From positions 23,706,051 to 23,770,050 of the forward strand of contig OY759218.1 in NCBI GenBank assembly GCA_963662175.1: a DNA stretch of 64,000 nucleotides, written 5' to 3'. The position numbers were made by a program, and so were the translations under genes. Under the pieces are notes generated by a model, which saw only the letters and a list, made by a program, of their open reading frames with translations, searched no databases and was not told where the DNA came from. Shown here piece after piece: positions 1 to 11,281 of this stretch; position 1 is the first letter of the stretch; every line of letters starts with the position of its first letter. This DNA comes from Aradus depressus. Its lineage: Eukaryota > Arthropoda > Insecta > Hemiptera > Aradidae.

Positions 1-1275
1 TAAATATAAATAAAACACTATATTATGTATAAAAAATGTATTCTAACTTATATATTTACTTTTCTTTTAGTATGTATATATATTTTCATAAATAAATAAT
101 ATTTTAATGACGTATGGTTTCTCACTTTAAAAATAGCGAGTTGTCCCTAAAGCCAGTTCTCCAGACATGCTTATACATATAGGTAACTATAACCTGTTAG
201 GTTTCCTATTATTTTGAACGTGTCAAGGAATAAAAACACAGTATTTTTCAAAATATCGTCTCTTTCACAAAATATATATACATATAATATATGGGTGTAC
301 TTTCAGTATTACTACCATTTTCAACAAATACAGTATTTGTTAGCAATACCATATAGCATGATAGCAATACCGAAAGTACTCCCATATACTATATATATAT
401 TTTGGGAAATAAACAATATTTTTAAAAAAAGTTCTTTATTTTTTATCAAGTGTTTCACAACATCTCTGCAGAAAATGTATCACTTCAAAGGAAGATGTAG
501 CTTGCTCTGGAGTGACTTCGTTACAGTAACATAATATGTATTACCAGGGTGACCACTTTCTGAAAAACCGAGAAAAGTCAGGGAATCTAGGTAGTCAGGG
601 GAAATTTCAGGGAATTTTTTCATTCATAATATTCAAATTATATTCTCATGACAATCCCATGCTAGCAGTCAGTCAAAATGCTTTTAAATTCTCGATCTAT
701 TCGGTTCTTGTGTTAGGAACCAATTTTGATGATTTTTGTTTTAAATACTCTGATGGATGAGCTGCTGAAATATGCAAATCTTTATTCGTTGCAATAAATA
801 TTCATTTTAAGAAAGTGCTATTTTTTTTTATCCTTTTAAAATACGCTTCGTTTATCGAGACAAATATCAAATTGCTTTGCAGAATTGTTACAGGAAGAAA
901 ATGAACTTTGTGAACCAGCTCTTCACGCTGAATAGCTCATGAGATATTAATTTTTGAAGTTAAATGAATTTCAACAAATACTTTAATGAGTACACAGATT
1001 TAATATGAATAATGGCAAATGAAAAGACACTGCTAGAATGAAATTCTCTTCATATATATACGCACACATAATAATGATTTTTAAAAAATATTTGCGATTT
1101 CAATAAAGCTCAAGAAATAGTAGATACTATTCCCTTTATAATTATTAATAAATTATCTATTAATTATTTGATATGCATATCAATAGTAACGGAATGTATT
1201 AAATACAAATTTTACAGTAAAGTCTCCATCGTATTTTATTTTCGAATACTTTTTTTACATAGGTTGTTTACATTG

Positions 1276-1306
<31 letters not shown>

Positions 1307-1400
1307 CACGTCAGTCAATTTAATGGGCTGTTTTTTTGTTTTTTTTAAACTTTTTTTTATTTTGTAAACAGTTTCATGATATAAAAAATGTATATCTCGA
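1..1400. other. AT-rich intergenic DNA with foldback remnant
   Basis: No supportable gene. Positions about 250-426 form an imperfect inverted repeat (arms around 250-310 and 365-426) of the same foldback family seen at 49333-49463. A repeat built on the phrase GTCAGGG occurs near 575-615 and again near 2110, on either side of the LINE fragment at 1415-2050, so the LINE may have inserted into it. A short (TA)n tract lies near 1278-1306. Open frames here are short and AT-driven. Confidence 0.5.
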
Positions 1401-1414
1401 TACAAAAACTTGGT

Positions 1415-2050
1415 GGACTCACACGCAGCTATGCTAGCCCTCACCAACGCGGGAGGCAACGAATCTCCGGATGTCCTGAAGTGCCGACAAGCGATAGACC
1501 GCCTGATGACCCGAGGCTCAACGATTGTGCTGCAGTGGATCCCAGGACATTGCGGTGTTCATGGGAATGAGGCGGACCGGCTGGCCAAGGCAGGCTCCCT
1601 CATGGAACAGGTCGAACACCCCCTGACTATGGAAGCCGCGAAAGGTATAGTGAAGGGTTCCCTCCAGAATGTGGTGAAGCTGGAGCACTCCTTGAAAGCC
1701 GAGGGTAAACAGTGGCGGGTGTTGGGGGAGACAGGAGGCCGGGTGCCACCAGACCTACCCCAGAGGACACTCGGTGGCCTGCTTCCGACTGCTGACCGGG
1801 CACGATTTCCTTCAGGGACACCTATATCGGATCGGAGTAGCGGACAACCCCTACTGCGTCCTCTGCGAGAAAGAGCAGCACATGACAGGGCAGCATCTCG
1901 ACGTGTGCACCGCTCTCCAGGACGTCGGAACTGCTATTAAAGGAAACTGCACTACAACAAAGAAATCTGCACTACAACAAAGAAATCTGCAGTGTACTGG
2001 GCTACTAGGAGACGCATGGCGGAAATCGCGAGCGTACCGGCGTAGGAAAA
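1415..2050 (+). mobile_element. LINE 3' fragment: RNase H domain and C-terminal Cys motif
   Basis: This GC-richer island encodes the end of a non-LTR retrotransposon polyprotein. The first frame (about 1422-1750) carries the RNase HI signature LQWIPGHCGVHGNEADRLA. After a frame change near 1750-1775 a second frame reads RLLTGHDFLQGHLYRIG followed by a CxxC...H...C motif (YCVLCEKEQHMTGQHLDVC), typical downstream of RNase H in insect LINEs. An A-rich run starts at about 2046. The copy lacks reverse transcriptase and endonuclease, is frameshifted and is surely dead. The clade (I or R1-like versus Jockey) cannot be fixed from this piece. Confidence 0.85.
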
Positions 2051-2776
2051 AAAAAAAAATATATATATATAAAATAAAGTCAGAGAAAAAACTCAAATAT
2101 TACCTGGAAAAGTCAGGGAAATTGGGTGTTGAGAAAAAGTGGCCACCATGATTACAGTATAATAAACCCTGTTATATCTCACTTTATAAACTCGTCTAAT
2201 ATGTACCTAAGGAAAAAGTGGTTCCAAGGATGGAACACTCCGTTCGTTAAAAAAATAATATATGGTGTCACGTGATTAATGTTACATTTTAGACTTCAGA
2301 GCCAGTTGATAGGAATTTACTAAATTTTTATTTTGTAAAGATTCTAGATGAGCCATATCTGAAACAAATAAAATATCAAGTACATTATCAGATTAAAAAT
2401 ACAGATAGTATTTACCACACTCCAGGAACATAGCTTGGAAGACAAAATTCGAAGAAAGTTTCCCATAAACTGTCTAGAGCCCTTCCTCCACTTTCAAGTG
2501 TCAAAAACTAGTTTTTTTTTTAATGTCTTGCAAAATATCTCAACTAATGTTGATCCATAAATACAAACTTCGTTTATCGAAATATTGTCTATTCAAGAAG
2601 AAATGTATATATAACTACCGATTTCGCCATTACACCATCGGCAGGTTTAGTTATAAACTAAGACTTGGTTATTATAAATTTCCACAATACGACCGCGTTT
2701 CTCAACTTGGAGAGTTAATGTTGATCCAATGCGAACTTAGTTCAAATCAAAATGTCGTCGGTAATTCACCGGCTTC

Positions 2777-3119
2777 TACTTCCCAGCAAGAATCATTCAA
2801 TTACATTTTCGCTCACATTTCAAGCTAATCGACCGTTTGGGCTAACGCAATATTTGATTAACATAGTGAATCCTCATAATAAATTTTGTGTTGATACATT
2901 CATTATATCGACAGTTGTAGGAATTTTTGAGTGAGGCCTCCCCTCTGATCCCTTCTCTCTTTCGGCTGGTTCCGCTGAAAATGAATACGTGTAGTCCTTA
3001 TATGGCTTCGAATTTAAATATGAAATTTCGTGTCAATACATTCATTAAAACGGCCGTAATCGAGTTTTTGTGTTAAGCCTCACCCTATTTCCCTTCCCCC
3101 TTTGGCCGATTAGTCGCCT
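2777..3119 (+). mobile_element. MITE-like repeat fragment (TACTTCCC-terminus family)
   Basis: It starts with the terminus TACTTCCCAGC at 2777, followed by the family's signature phrases: a CGACCGTTTGGGCTAA segment, then repeated modules of the type TGATACATTCATTA...GAGGCCTC and TTTGGCCGATT. The same family recurs at 9060, 12722, 15181, 20964, 28948 and 30984. The right terminus is missing here. It lies just downstream of the protease gene's 3' end. Confidence 0.6.
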
Positions 3120-3179
3120 GTCTTCTAGATCCTTTCAAGATTTTTACTAGCAACATCAGGGTTCATAAAAATGTTTCTC

Positions 3180-3185
3180 TTTATT
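3180..3185 (-). terminator. Polyadenylation signal of the TYSND1-like gene
   Basis: TTTATT on the plus strand is AATAAA on the minus strand, about 43 nt downstream of the stop codon at 3228-3230. Its spacing supports that stop as the true end of the gene. Confidence 0.5.
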
Positions 3186-3227
3186 TTGCCTTCCAAAGTT
3201 TGACATACACTTTGAATCACCCTGTGT

Positions 3228-3562
3228 TTACAGATTCCACTCCACATCACAGGATTGTGTAAAGTTATTACCTTGGGTGGAGAGAAAGAGAGTTAGAGGT
3301 TGGTAAATAGCCCCAAGTGGTATACAGATATTCACATCCGGGCATATTACATTGTCCGCATCAATCAATTTAATGTTATAAGCTATTATGCCGATTAATT
3401 TTCCATTTGGGCGAATAATAGCTCCGCCGCTGGCTCCATTGTGAATAACGCAAGATGTAAACAAAGAACTGGACCCATTACATTTTGTAATAACTCCTTT
3501 ACTAATGTTAGGAAACACCTCATTCTGAAAAAGTGAATATCCTATACCATAAACAGTTTCAC
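3228..3562 (-). CDS. TYSND1: TYSND1-like last exon (catalytic serine)
   Basis: Terminal exon with acceptor TTTCAG at 3563-3568. It completes a split Gly codon and encodes GETVYGIGYSLF, then CVIHNGASGGAI with the catalytic Ser, then GKLIGIIAYN. The stop is TAA at 3228-3230. This exon lies outside the duplicated segment that begins at 3674 and has no second copy in the window. Confidence 0.85.
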
Positions 3563-6500
3563 CTGAAATATAAAAAAAATGAGTTATACAATGTTATCGC
3601 TTCTTCAACAGTTAAATGAAAAATCTGAGTTGTGAACCACTCTCTTAAGGTAAGCGCACACTATTGCCGGAGCGGGGTAGCTCAAAAATGCTACAAGGCA
3701 TATAAGGGACGTGCCCGGCCGTAGCAAAAGTAAATTAGAAGATAAAATTCGTCCTTTAAGTATTTAAATAGTAAGTTAAATAAACAATAAACATTTTATA
3801 AAACCATATAATAATACGCAAGTAGAGGTGTACTTCCTGGAAATTCCCCCAAGCATTGATCTGCTATTTCTGTTTTTATAGTATTTATGTATTTTACTAC
3901 AACATATACAATTACATATACATATAACATTAACAATTTAAAATTTCATGGATGGGGACAGAAATAACATATCTGTGCCCATCCATGAAATTTTAAATTG
4001 TTAATGTTGGTAGTTTTTTAGATTTTCTATGCAGGTTTATTTTAATTTTTAAAAAGTTTCACATTTTAATAATGTTATCTTCAAAATTATTTTATCAGAC
4101 TGCCTGATGATGAGAGCAACCTCGAAAACTGGCTAGCAAATATAAATAAAATCGGTGAGGCGTCAGGCTATATTTTATTTTACAACCTGTGAAATGTATT
4201 GACACGTAATTATATATGCAAATTCAAAACCGTATAAGGACGGCACATATTAATTTTCAGCGGAACCAGCCGAAGGGGAAGGGGGACCAGAGGGGTTCAA
4301 CTCAAAAACCCCAATGACTACCTTCGTAATGAACGTATCGTACACACAATTTAGTATAAGGATTCAGGAGCCACTATGTAAAACAAATATTGAGTTTTAG
4401 CACAAACGATAGATTGGCTTTGAAGGGAGAGTGAATAATTCGTGCTGAGGAAATAAATAGCAGGTGATTCACCGACGACTTTTATTTTAAATTCCTATGC
4501 TTCTATTTTTATTAGTTTGGATTTATTATTAATGTTTTTAATTAATCGTCCATTAAAATATAGATCCAACCTATTCAAAGTTTTTGTGTTCAGCCTCCCT
4601 CCTAATCACCCCCTTTCCTTTGGTCGATTAGGCTGAAAATCAATAGGTGTGCTCATGGTTCTGGATACACATATAACATTTCGTGTCGATTGTGTCTGGA
4701 GTTATTGGGGTTTTTGAGTTGAGCCCCTCAGATCTTCACCTTCCCCTTGGCATAGCTGGGGAATTTAAAAAAAAGTAGGTAAAGAGGTACCTTGATGAGG
4801 AGAGGTGTCATCTAGGAGAAGCTGACCAGCCTCTCCCTTCAATGGGACTGTAACAAGAGCAATGTCCAGTTTTGGAGAGCAGAACATCATATTAGCCTCG
4901 TAAACCTCCCCATTTAAACATTTAATTTCAATGTCGTCCTTATTTCCCTACAACAAAATAAAATAAAATAGTGCTTTCACATTTAAATATGCGCATTTCA
5001 TCTACTCTTTAATTATTAAACAATATAAATTAATTATTCATAAATGAATAATAACAGAAAACATGAGTCGTGGCAAAGATGGCGTCACTATCAAGTAGGT
5101 GCTTAGTTTAGTGATGGATAAAAGTACTATTTCTGTGTAGCTGCTACTTTTTAATAGCAATTATAAATAACAGTTACATCAGCAAAATCAAAAGTTGTTT
5201 TTATATTTTTTATGGAGAGTGAACAGTCAGATTTGAATTCGGACAGGCTTATTTTTCATTTTGACAGTGAGATTTTAATTTTGGTTTTCTATTTTGTAAT
5301 AATTTATGTCTAAAAAAAAGTTATATTTCTTAAGGAAATAGCAAAACTCACCTAGACAAACTTAAAAATAAGGTCACACAGTGGGCGCTAGTTGCTCGTC
5401 CGGGATCAACAGATCCGAAGGGAAGTGGACATCCCGGACATCGAGGCTGTCATCGCCAAACTGACTCTAGACTACCATGAAATATTAGGCCCTACTTCCC
5501 CGATGATTCGGCGATGGGTGTCGTGGCCTCCACCGGAGGTCGGCCAACATAAAAAAAAAAAAAATTAAAATTGAAAACCTCGTCCTGGTGCCCCAGTTCT
5601 ACAAGTTGGGAGAAACATCAGATTGGAGGCTCAAACCTCGTCTCTATCAACATTTTGTTAATTATCTATGAACTTTTGTAATTCAAATGTTCCTCTCCAT
5701 TCTGAATTATTCAATTTTGTGCATAGCACCAACCTGTGCTAAACCAATAAAACTATTTTTTTTTTTTTTTAAGAAAACGCAATTTATTCGTTAGCCGTGA
5801 CCTGGAGTAACAAATAAATGGGCGTGTACAGGTTGGATCAGATTAGTGACCACTTTTTAAGAGGGTTTGTTTGTATGGAGATGGGACAAATGCGATCTTC
5901 ATTCGACCAAGGGGCAATGGGTATTGACATCATGTTGACTCAGCCCTCCACCAGAAGCACTGCATGCACCCCAACATTAAAGAAGTGGAGGGACAAGTTC
6001 TACCTCTTTTTAAAAGTCTTTTAAATGATCCTTTTGTGTCAAAATTCAAGTCTCAAAGACAAACACAAACAGATCACAATTTCTGCCGGACAGACAGATA
6101 CTAAAGGTTTACATAAGGGTTTCTGATTTTTGAACAATCAACGAAACCTTAGTAACACTTCGAATCGCCATTTTGACACGGTATGAATTACCAAAAATGT
6201 TTCACAAAACAAAACCGCCAATGTTTGATAGAGTCGACAGTATCTTTTCAATATTGAAGGAAATCGAGGTGCTCCCGTGTAAATAAAAAAAACTCAGTAT
6301 TTGGTCAACGTTTCGGAAACTATTTATTTCCTTCTTTAGGGCCTTATAACGACTCGAGTGGATGTGTGTGTTTGTCACTTACAACATTTACCACCTTCAC
6401 CACACACATCCACTCGAGTCGCTATAAGGCCCTGAAGAAGGAAATATATAGTTTCCGAAACTTTGGCCAGATACTGAGTTTTTTATTTACACGACAGAAC

Positions 6501-9500
6501 CTCAATTTCCTTCAAGGATATTAAAATCTCCAATACTCGACCCTATTACCATTTGCCTTAAGATATCCATCCGAAAATCCCATTTTCAAGAGAATGGGAA
6601 TCTTATGTGCCAAAATAAACTGATTAAATATATAAATAAATTTAAAAAAAAATAGAAAAAAACAGTATTCATAAATTTATTCTAGCACTTTACAATAACA
6701 ACTTTTCTGTAGGGGAAACTTTGTCCAATTTGAATGGACTTTGGTACAGAATGGAGTTTTTGAGATATAATTATTAATTTCTTTATAAAATAAAATAATA
6801 AGCCTTAAAAACTTACATAATTTATAACATGAGCGCAAGTTATAATTATTCCGGAGGAATCTATGATTACTCCCGTTCCTCTAGATAGTCCAGATCGGAC
6901 CCTCACAATGCTGCTTATATCTGTAACAGGTGAATAAAATAGCAGTTGGCAATGTAAAATAAATATAAACAATTATAAAAATCTGTGTTTATTTGTTTTT
7001 GTGACTCACTCCTGGGCTACGTGATCATATCGCCTACTACCAGAGAGCTCTTTCGTCACTCTGGTGGACATGAGCCCGACTCTACATTGGGAGTCCTAAA
7101 TTTTGCCTAACCAGGTTTATTCGTCTACGGTAGAAATCTTTAACAAGTAACTGACATCTCACAGGCCTGAGACCATCGCTTAACTCCCATCCGAATGATG
7201 GCATGCTCAAGGTTTCTTTTACCTCCCAGATAAAACACCAAAAGACCTCTGCCGGGTTTCGAACCGGCGATCTTGAGCTCAGTAAGCAAGCACGCTACCT
7301 CTGAGCTACCGGCGCCTTCACATTTGATTCAGAAGGCTATATGGATAACTAATAATGTTACATTATAGTCGTCGAGGAAGACAAGGTTGGGGCACACAAA
7401 TGGTTCACTTTCTCATTTTAACGACACAACCCAGACCATTTGTGACCTACCATCAACGTTTTCAGATGTACATCCGAGTATGTATACCCTTTTAGGATTT
7501 GTCAGAATGCTAACACTGTCATTCAAGTTCATTCAAGGGGGGCGCCGATAACAAACATGTAGCGTGCTTGCCCATTGTGAAACAATAGTTCACACCCAGC
7601 CGAGGCCGTCAGATTTTTTTTATCTGAAAGGTGAAAAAACTTTGAGAACCCCGTCCTTTGGAGGGGACATCGAATGGCAGTCCCAAGCCTGTGCGATGTC
7701 TGGAACTCATTAAAGACCAACATCCCTAATTAAACCTGGGTGGACACAATTTAATACTTAATGAATTGTTTTGTACGGAATAACATTTTTTTTCGGTTGA
7801 TTCCAAAACTGTAACGCCGGCTCCACACATTGGCCCAAGTTGGTCATACATAGGGGGGCAAGTGCCTGGCGTACACCCATTGGGCCATTCCTCAGTATGC
7901 TCCAGTTTGGGCCAGTGTAAAGATGTCGGAACAACAAATTGCCATCCCTGATTAAAAAGGCAAAACAAAAACTGTGTAAAATGAAGTAAGTAAAACCCAA
8001 CTAATTATAATTCCTAGTAAAAATAATGATGAAAGTCATTGGAGTTATATTATAGAAGAAGGCGCCGGTAGCTTAGAGGTAACGTGCTTGTGCTGAGCCT
8101 GTACGATATCAGGAACTCGTTAAAGATCCCTCCTTAGGTAACTAAACCTGAGTCCACAATTTAGGACTACCACAGTAGAGCTAAAAGGGAAGGGATAATA
8201 TCAATGGATGCTTAGTTCCCTACAGCCCTCCCAATATATCTATTTATATTATAACAATAGAGAATGAATCCGCACGCCATATTATCCACTTAAATTTAAG
8301 TACATAATTTAAAAATATTCAATTTCTAACATTCATTCAGTTTTAGTAAAATTCATGCTATAATACAGGTACAGGAAAATGATTCACTGAAGTCGGGTCA
8401 ATGTGTGAACGATATGTCAAAACTGATCCCTATGATGTTTTGGCCGAAAACCGACAGCTTATGAATAGCTTCCAACGCAAAAGCGAATCGTCCATCCACA
8501 CATCGGACAAATGGTCTTGGAGTGGAGTCAGTATTATGTATCAAAGTCCTCCGAACATCTTACATTTGAACGAGTATTGATATGGAATGTATAGGTACAA
8601 ATATGAAAGTTTTTTTTCACCCTGAATAGACTAATGATCTGCAAAGTTTTTGAAAATAGAACAACAATTCTATCAAAACTTATTGAAGTTTTTTCGTTTT
8701 AAAGACCATTCCATTAGTTTTTTGAAATTTTTTTATTTTAAAATATAATTAAAATTGGACTTACGGAAACTATCTCGGTTGTTCAGACTTCTTGAAAGAG
8801 GTTTCAGGTTTCTATTTTCATCTTGATTAAAATTTGCAAAAATTGAAGAAGTGTTAGCTCCCAAAGAAAATCCTATCATATTTCTATCGAGGGAAGACAT
8901 CGACAACAGTATCATCCCAAGGAAGGTCCGCTCAGATCCTTTCTCCCTAAAATCAAGCAAACTCACTTTAATTTGTATATTAAACATTTGGCCATTCCTT
9001 TTCAAATGAATAATCAATAAGGTTTGGAACCTTGATGTCACAGATTGTCATGGTTGTTTTACTTCTCCAGCTATACTAAGTACGAGTATAGGGTATCGGT
9101 CGCAAATTCGATGTGGAGTTTTCAACGTAATTTCATGTTTTCCGACCTCTTGTTCCAATATTTTTTTTAAAATTCCTATCTGAGAATATGATAACTTCCG
9201 ATATAATAAATGTATCAACACGATATTTTATACGTGTATCCAAAACTCTCTAAGGACGATACTAAACGCCAATTTTGAACCAACAACAAACCGTTGTTAC
9301 ATGGCATTCCTTTGTCCTAGAGAGCTGAAAAATATAATAGTAAGCAATTAAAAAAACAAAATTACACCATAGAATACGTAGTATATACAAGAAATAAGGT
9401 GTATATCACATAATATCAAAGTACAAGAAGAAAAAGAAAAATGCATACATACTCTATAATAGAAATATTATATTAACTTAGTGGCGTTAACAGGGGTGAG

Positions 9501-9708
9501 AATTTGAAATGAGTTGGTTCGTTTAAACAGTCTTGGGTAATCTTAGGATTGTATAAATATAACAACCAAGCAAACTTAAATATCATTTTCGATTTTGGGT
9601 TGACGATGGCGCGCCGTAATCGGTACAGTGGGTTGACGACATCGGTACACTTTAAGAAATGCGTCAGTTCCAGATGTATGAAAATATGTAATCCTGATGT
9701 GAGGGTAA

Positions 9709-9772
<64 letters not shown>

Positions 9773-10477
9773 TTGGCCGTTACTGCCCACTGCCATGTCA
9801 GGTCATAATTTGAAGGAGAAAATAAACCCATTTATGCCATCTCTGCGACTAGTCTATATTTTATTATTATTAAGGTACAAGTTATGAAATACCTGAATAT
9901 AGGAGCGCCTTCACAGCAAGGAGCTAACCGAGCATCAGTTAATATCAAATCATTTTGCTTCCCAAGCAAATTGCTTACCACTCCAATGCTATGTGAATTC
10001 AGAAAATCTTCTACTCCAAACGGAGTCATTACTATCAGAATATTCTCGCCCCTGGATATTTCGGCATTCATTAAAGTATTATGCAATTTGGAAAAATTTT
10101 CGGAACATATAGTTTCATTGTCTAATTTCAACAACAAAAAATAGGACATTAATGACGCCATTTTATTTGCGCTAAAGTCTTTCGTATCTAATTCTTGAAA
10201 AGTATTTAACAATGCTTCATTTACTTTGCACGAACTCCAAATTTTTATCAAATTACATGTTTTCTTAAGAACTGAGTTATCTTTATTTGATAAAGTAACT
10301 TCTATGGTAAGAGGAACCAATTTAAAATGTTCTAAAGTTATTCTTGATGAAAGAAATGTTGAGAAAATTTTTAATAAAATGGGAGCTCCTGTTGTTAGGA
10401 TTTCGTCTCCGAATAAGGTCCCCGACTGGACTATTTCTCGATTTTTGTGATAAAAAGTCAGCAGCACTTCGTCCATC
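3228..10477 (-). CDS. TYSND1: TYSND1-like peroxisomal leader peptide-processing protease
   Basis: A trypsin-fold serine protease resembling TYSND1, which in animals trims peroxisomal targeting peptides. Five coding exons in transcript order are 9893-10477, 8765-8946, 6817-6920, 4791-4947 and 3228-3562. All junctions are GT-AG and phases agree, giving about 453 residues (human enzyme about 566). The start ATG at 10474-10476 lies one base inside its exon. The N-terminal half ends in DARLAPCCEGAPIF, like the TDARC...EGG segment of TYSND1. Triad: His286 in ITCAHVI, Asp318 in KLDIALV and Ser387 in HNGASGGAI. The last exon reads GKLIGIIAYN and then a conserved IP segment. The C-terminus is EWNL, not a classical SKL-type signal. 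The gene is head-to-head with the RIB43A gene. Introns hold SINEs, a LINE tail and foldbacks. Confidence 0.88.
3926..4007. repeat. Long hairpin (inverted repeat)
   Basis: Arms of about 35 bp starting AACATTAACAATTT and ending AAATTGTTAATGTT, nearly perfect, with a loop of about 11 bases around AAATAACATAT. It lies in the last intron of the protease gene and is repeated at about 53132-53213 in copy 2. Probably a foldback remnant. Confidence 0.7.
4196..4766. mobile_element. Two opposed fragments of the TACTTCCC MITE-like family
   Basis: Positions about 4196-4470 read as the reverse complement of the family (CCAGCCGAAGGGGAAGG, then a CGTGCTGAGGAA end). Positions about 4550-4766 read forward and end at CATAGCTGGGGAA, the usual right terminus. 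The repeat covers most of the last intron of the protease gene and is duplicated at about 53402-53970. Confidence 0.55.
5390..5560 (+). mobile_element. LINE ORF2 C-terminal tail with A-run
   Basis: One frame reads IRREVDIPDIEAVIAKL and then YHEILGPTSP before an A-rich end at about 5551. The pattern 'RDL.IP.V...I..L...Y...L..H.NP' is usual at the C-terminus of Jockey-type LINE ORF2, so I call it a dead LINE tail on the plus strand, in an intron of the minus-strand protease gene. Copy 2 is at about 54595-54766. From 5561 to 5770 there is non-coding sequence ending in AATAAAACTA and a T-run, with no call. Confidence 0.5.
6250..6522. mobile_element. Foldback element (large inverted repeat)
   Basis: Left arm (about 6250-6380) and right arm (about 6400-6522) are near-exact reverse complements, sharing GTTTCGGAAACT/AGTTTCCGAAAC and CACTCGAG-type phrases around a short centre near 6390. 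No coding capacity. It sits in a protease intron; copy 2 is at 55457-55729 with a few substitutions. Confidence 0.75.
6999..7316 (-). mobile_element. tRNA-derived SINE, full-length, minus strand
   Basis: Read on the minus strand it begins GGCGCCGGTAGCTCAGAGGT (pol III A box) and continues to CCGGTTCGAAACCCGGC (B box). A tRNA-unrelated body follows, ending near GGCGATATGATCACGT and GAGTGAGTCAC. It lies in the intron between protease exons 2 and 3. Related copies: 7537, 8061, 16426, 23601, 48703 and 48868. The tRNA-like head does not close an acceptor stem, so it is not a tRNA gene. Confidence 0.85.
7537..7757 (+). mobile_element. Degenerate tRNA-derived SINE
   Basis: Starts GGCGCCG-like at about 7540, with a corrupted B-box region (CAGCCGAGGCCGTCAG) and the body phrase CCCAAGCCTGTGCGATGTC. 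The tail is truncated at about 7757. The same copy is present in the duplicated block at about 56763-56983. Confidence 0.6.
8061..8190 (+). mobile_element. Internally deleted SINE
   Basis: The head GGCGCCGGTAGCTTAGAGGT at 8061 is joined directly to the body phrase GAGCCTGTACGATATCAGG, skipping the B box. Copy 2 (57282-57406) is preceded by a 5-bp deletion. Nothing else is recognisable from 8191 to 8764. Confidence 0.65.
9060..9290. mobile_element. MITE-like repeat fragment (TACTTCTCCAGC terminus)
   Basis: Starts TACTTCTCCAGCTATAC and contains family phrases in the reverse orientation. It lies in the intron between protease exons 1 and 2 and is duplicated from about 58278. Confidence 0.45.
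9711..9768. repeat. (TA)n microsatellite
   Basis: A nearly pure AT dinucleotide tract in a protease intron. In the duplicate (about 58928-58976) it is clearly shorter, as expected for a rapidly mutating tract after duplication. The Tyr-Ile-repeat open frames here are products of the tract, not proteins. Confidence 0.9.
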
Positions 10478-10875
10478 CTGAAAAATGAAGTTAATTAGTA
10501 CAGTTTGAATAAAGATATGGTACCTAAGGAACAAGAAGCTATGTTTGTTTTTCGACCGAATAAATTGATGAATAAGTGTAGATTAAATGAATAGGTTTAA
10601 GGTTTGGCCTATCATTAGTTTTCTTGTCCTGTCTTCAATTTCATATTCCTCCTCTTCAGTTTCATATTCCGCTCCAATTAGGGTTGCGCCAGCACATCCC
10701 GTTCACCTAGATTTCTATAAATTCTTTACATTTATGAATTAACGGCTTGCGTTCCAAGTCTGTACACTAAGTAATACTTTAAACTCTACCTCAGAGAACG
10801 GACTTGCACAATTGTTTTTTGTATTTCCCTGACAATTTCTACAACCCACTGACAACTGTGAATTTCGGAACTTAC

Positions 10876-11090
10876 CTTGAATGAAAATTTTCTGGAGTTT
10901 TGAACGATTTCGTAAACAGAATTGTCACTGACACTATAATTCCTCTCGATCTATTAACTTTAATTTTTTTCTGTACACAGGAAGTAATATTCACTCTATT
11001 TTGTAAGGAGACCTGGCGACTATTTTCATCTTTTCAACTGTTGACAATATGTATTCATCTAGAAAGAGTAATACTTAAAACTTTCCTTGG
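10876..11090 (-). other. TYSND1: Probable non-coding first exon of the TYSND1-like gene
   Basis: On the minus strand a strong donor (AAG|GTAAGT at 10870-10875) follows sequence with no ATG in the last 90 bases. It pairs naturally with the acceptor TTTTCAG just before the start-codon exon at 10477. The upstream limit (transcription start) is a guess. Confidence 0.45.
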
Positions 11091-11281
11091 GTAAATAACA
11101 TAAACAAAGAGGGAGGTTATCAAGTGAGGCGACGTAAATTGAGGAGAGGTTTCACCAATATAGATACATTAGAAAAGTTACTATAGTAACAGTCAAAGTT
11201 TTATTTGAACTTCGAACTTATTTATCTGTTTAGAAAAAAAAAAAAAAAAAAAAAAAAAAAACTTCTTTCATTATATAAAAA
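11091..11281. promoter_or_regulatory. Putative bidirectional promoter between protease and RIB43A genes
   Basis: The protease first exon (minus) and the RIB43A start codon (plus, 11282) lie back to back about 400 bp apart. The interval contains an A-run of about 28 bases at about 11234-11261. No TATA box can be assigned. The shared promoter is inferred from geometry only. Confidence 0.4.

Noticed and set aside
7726..8000. Two overlapping minus-strand 80-codon frames, present in both copies
   Set aside because: No domain, no splice context; they overlap SINE sequence and are conserved only because the region is duplicated.
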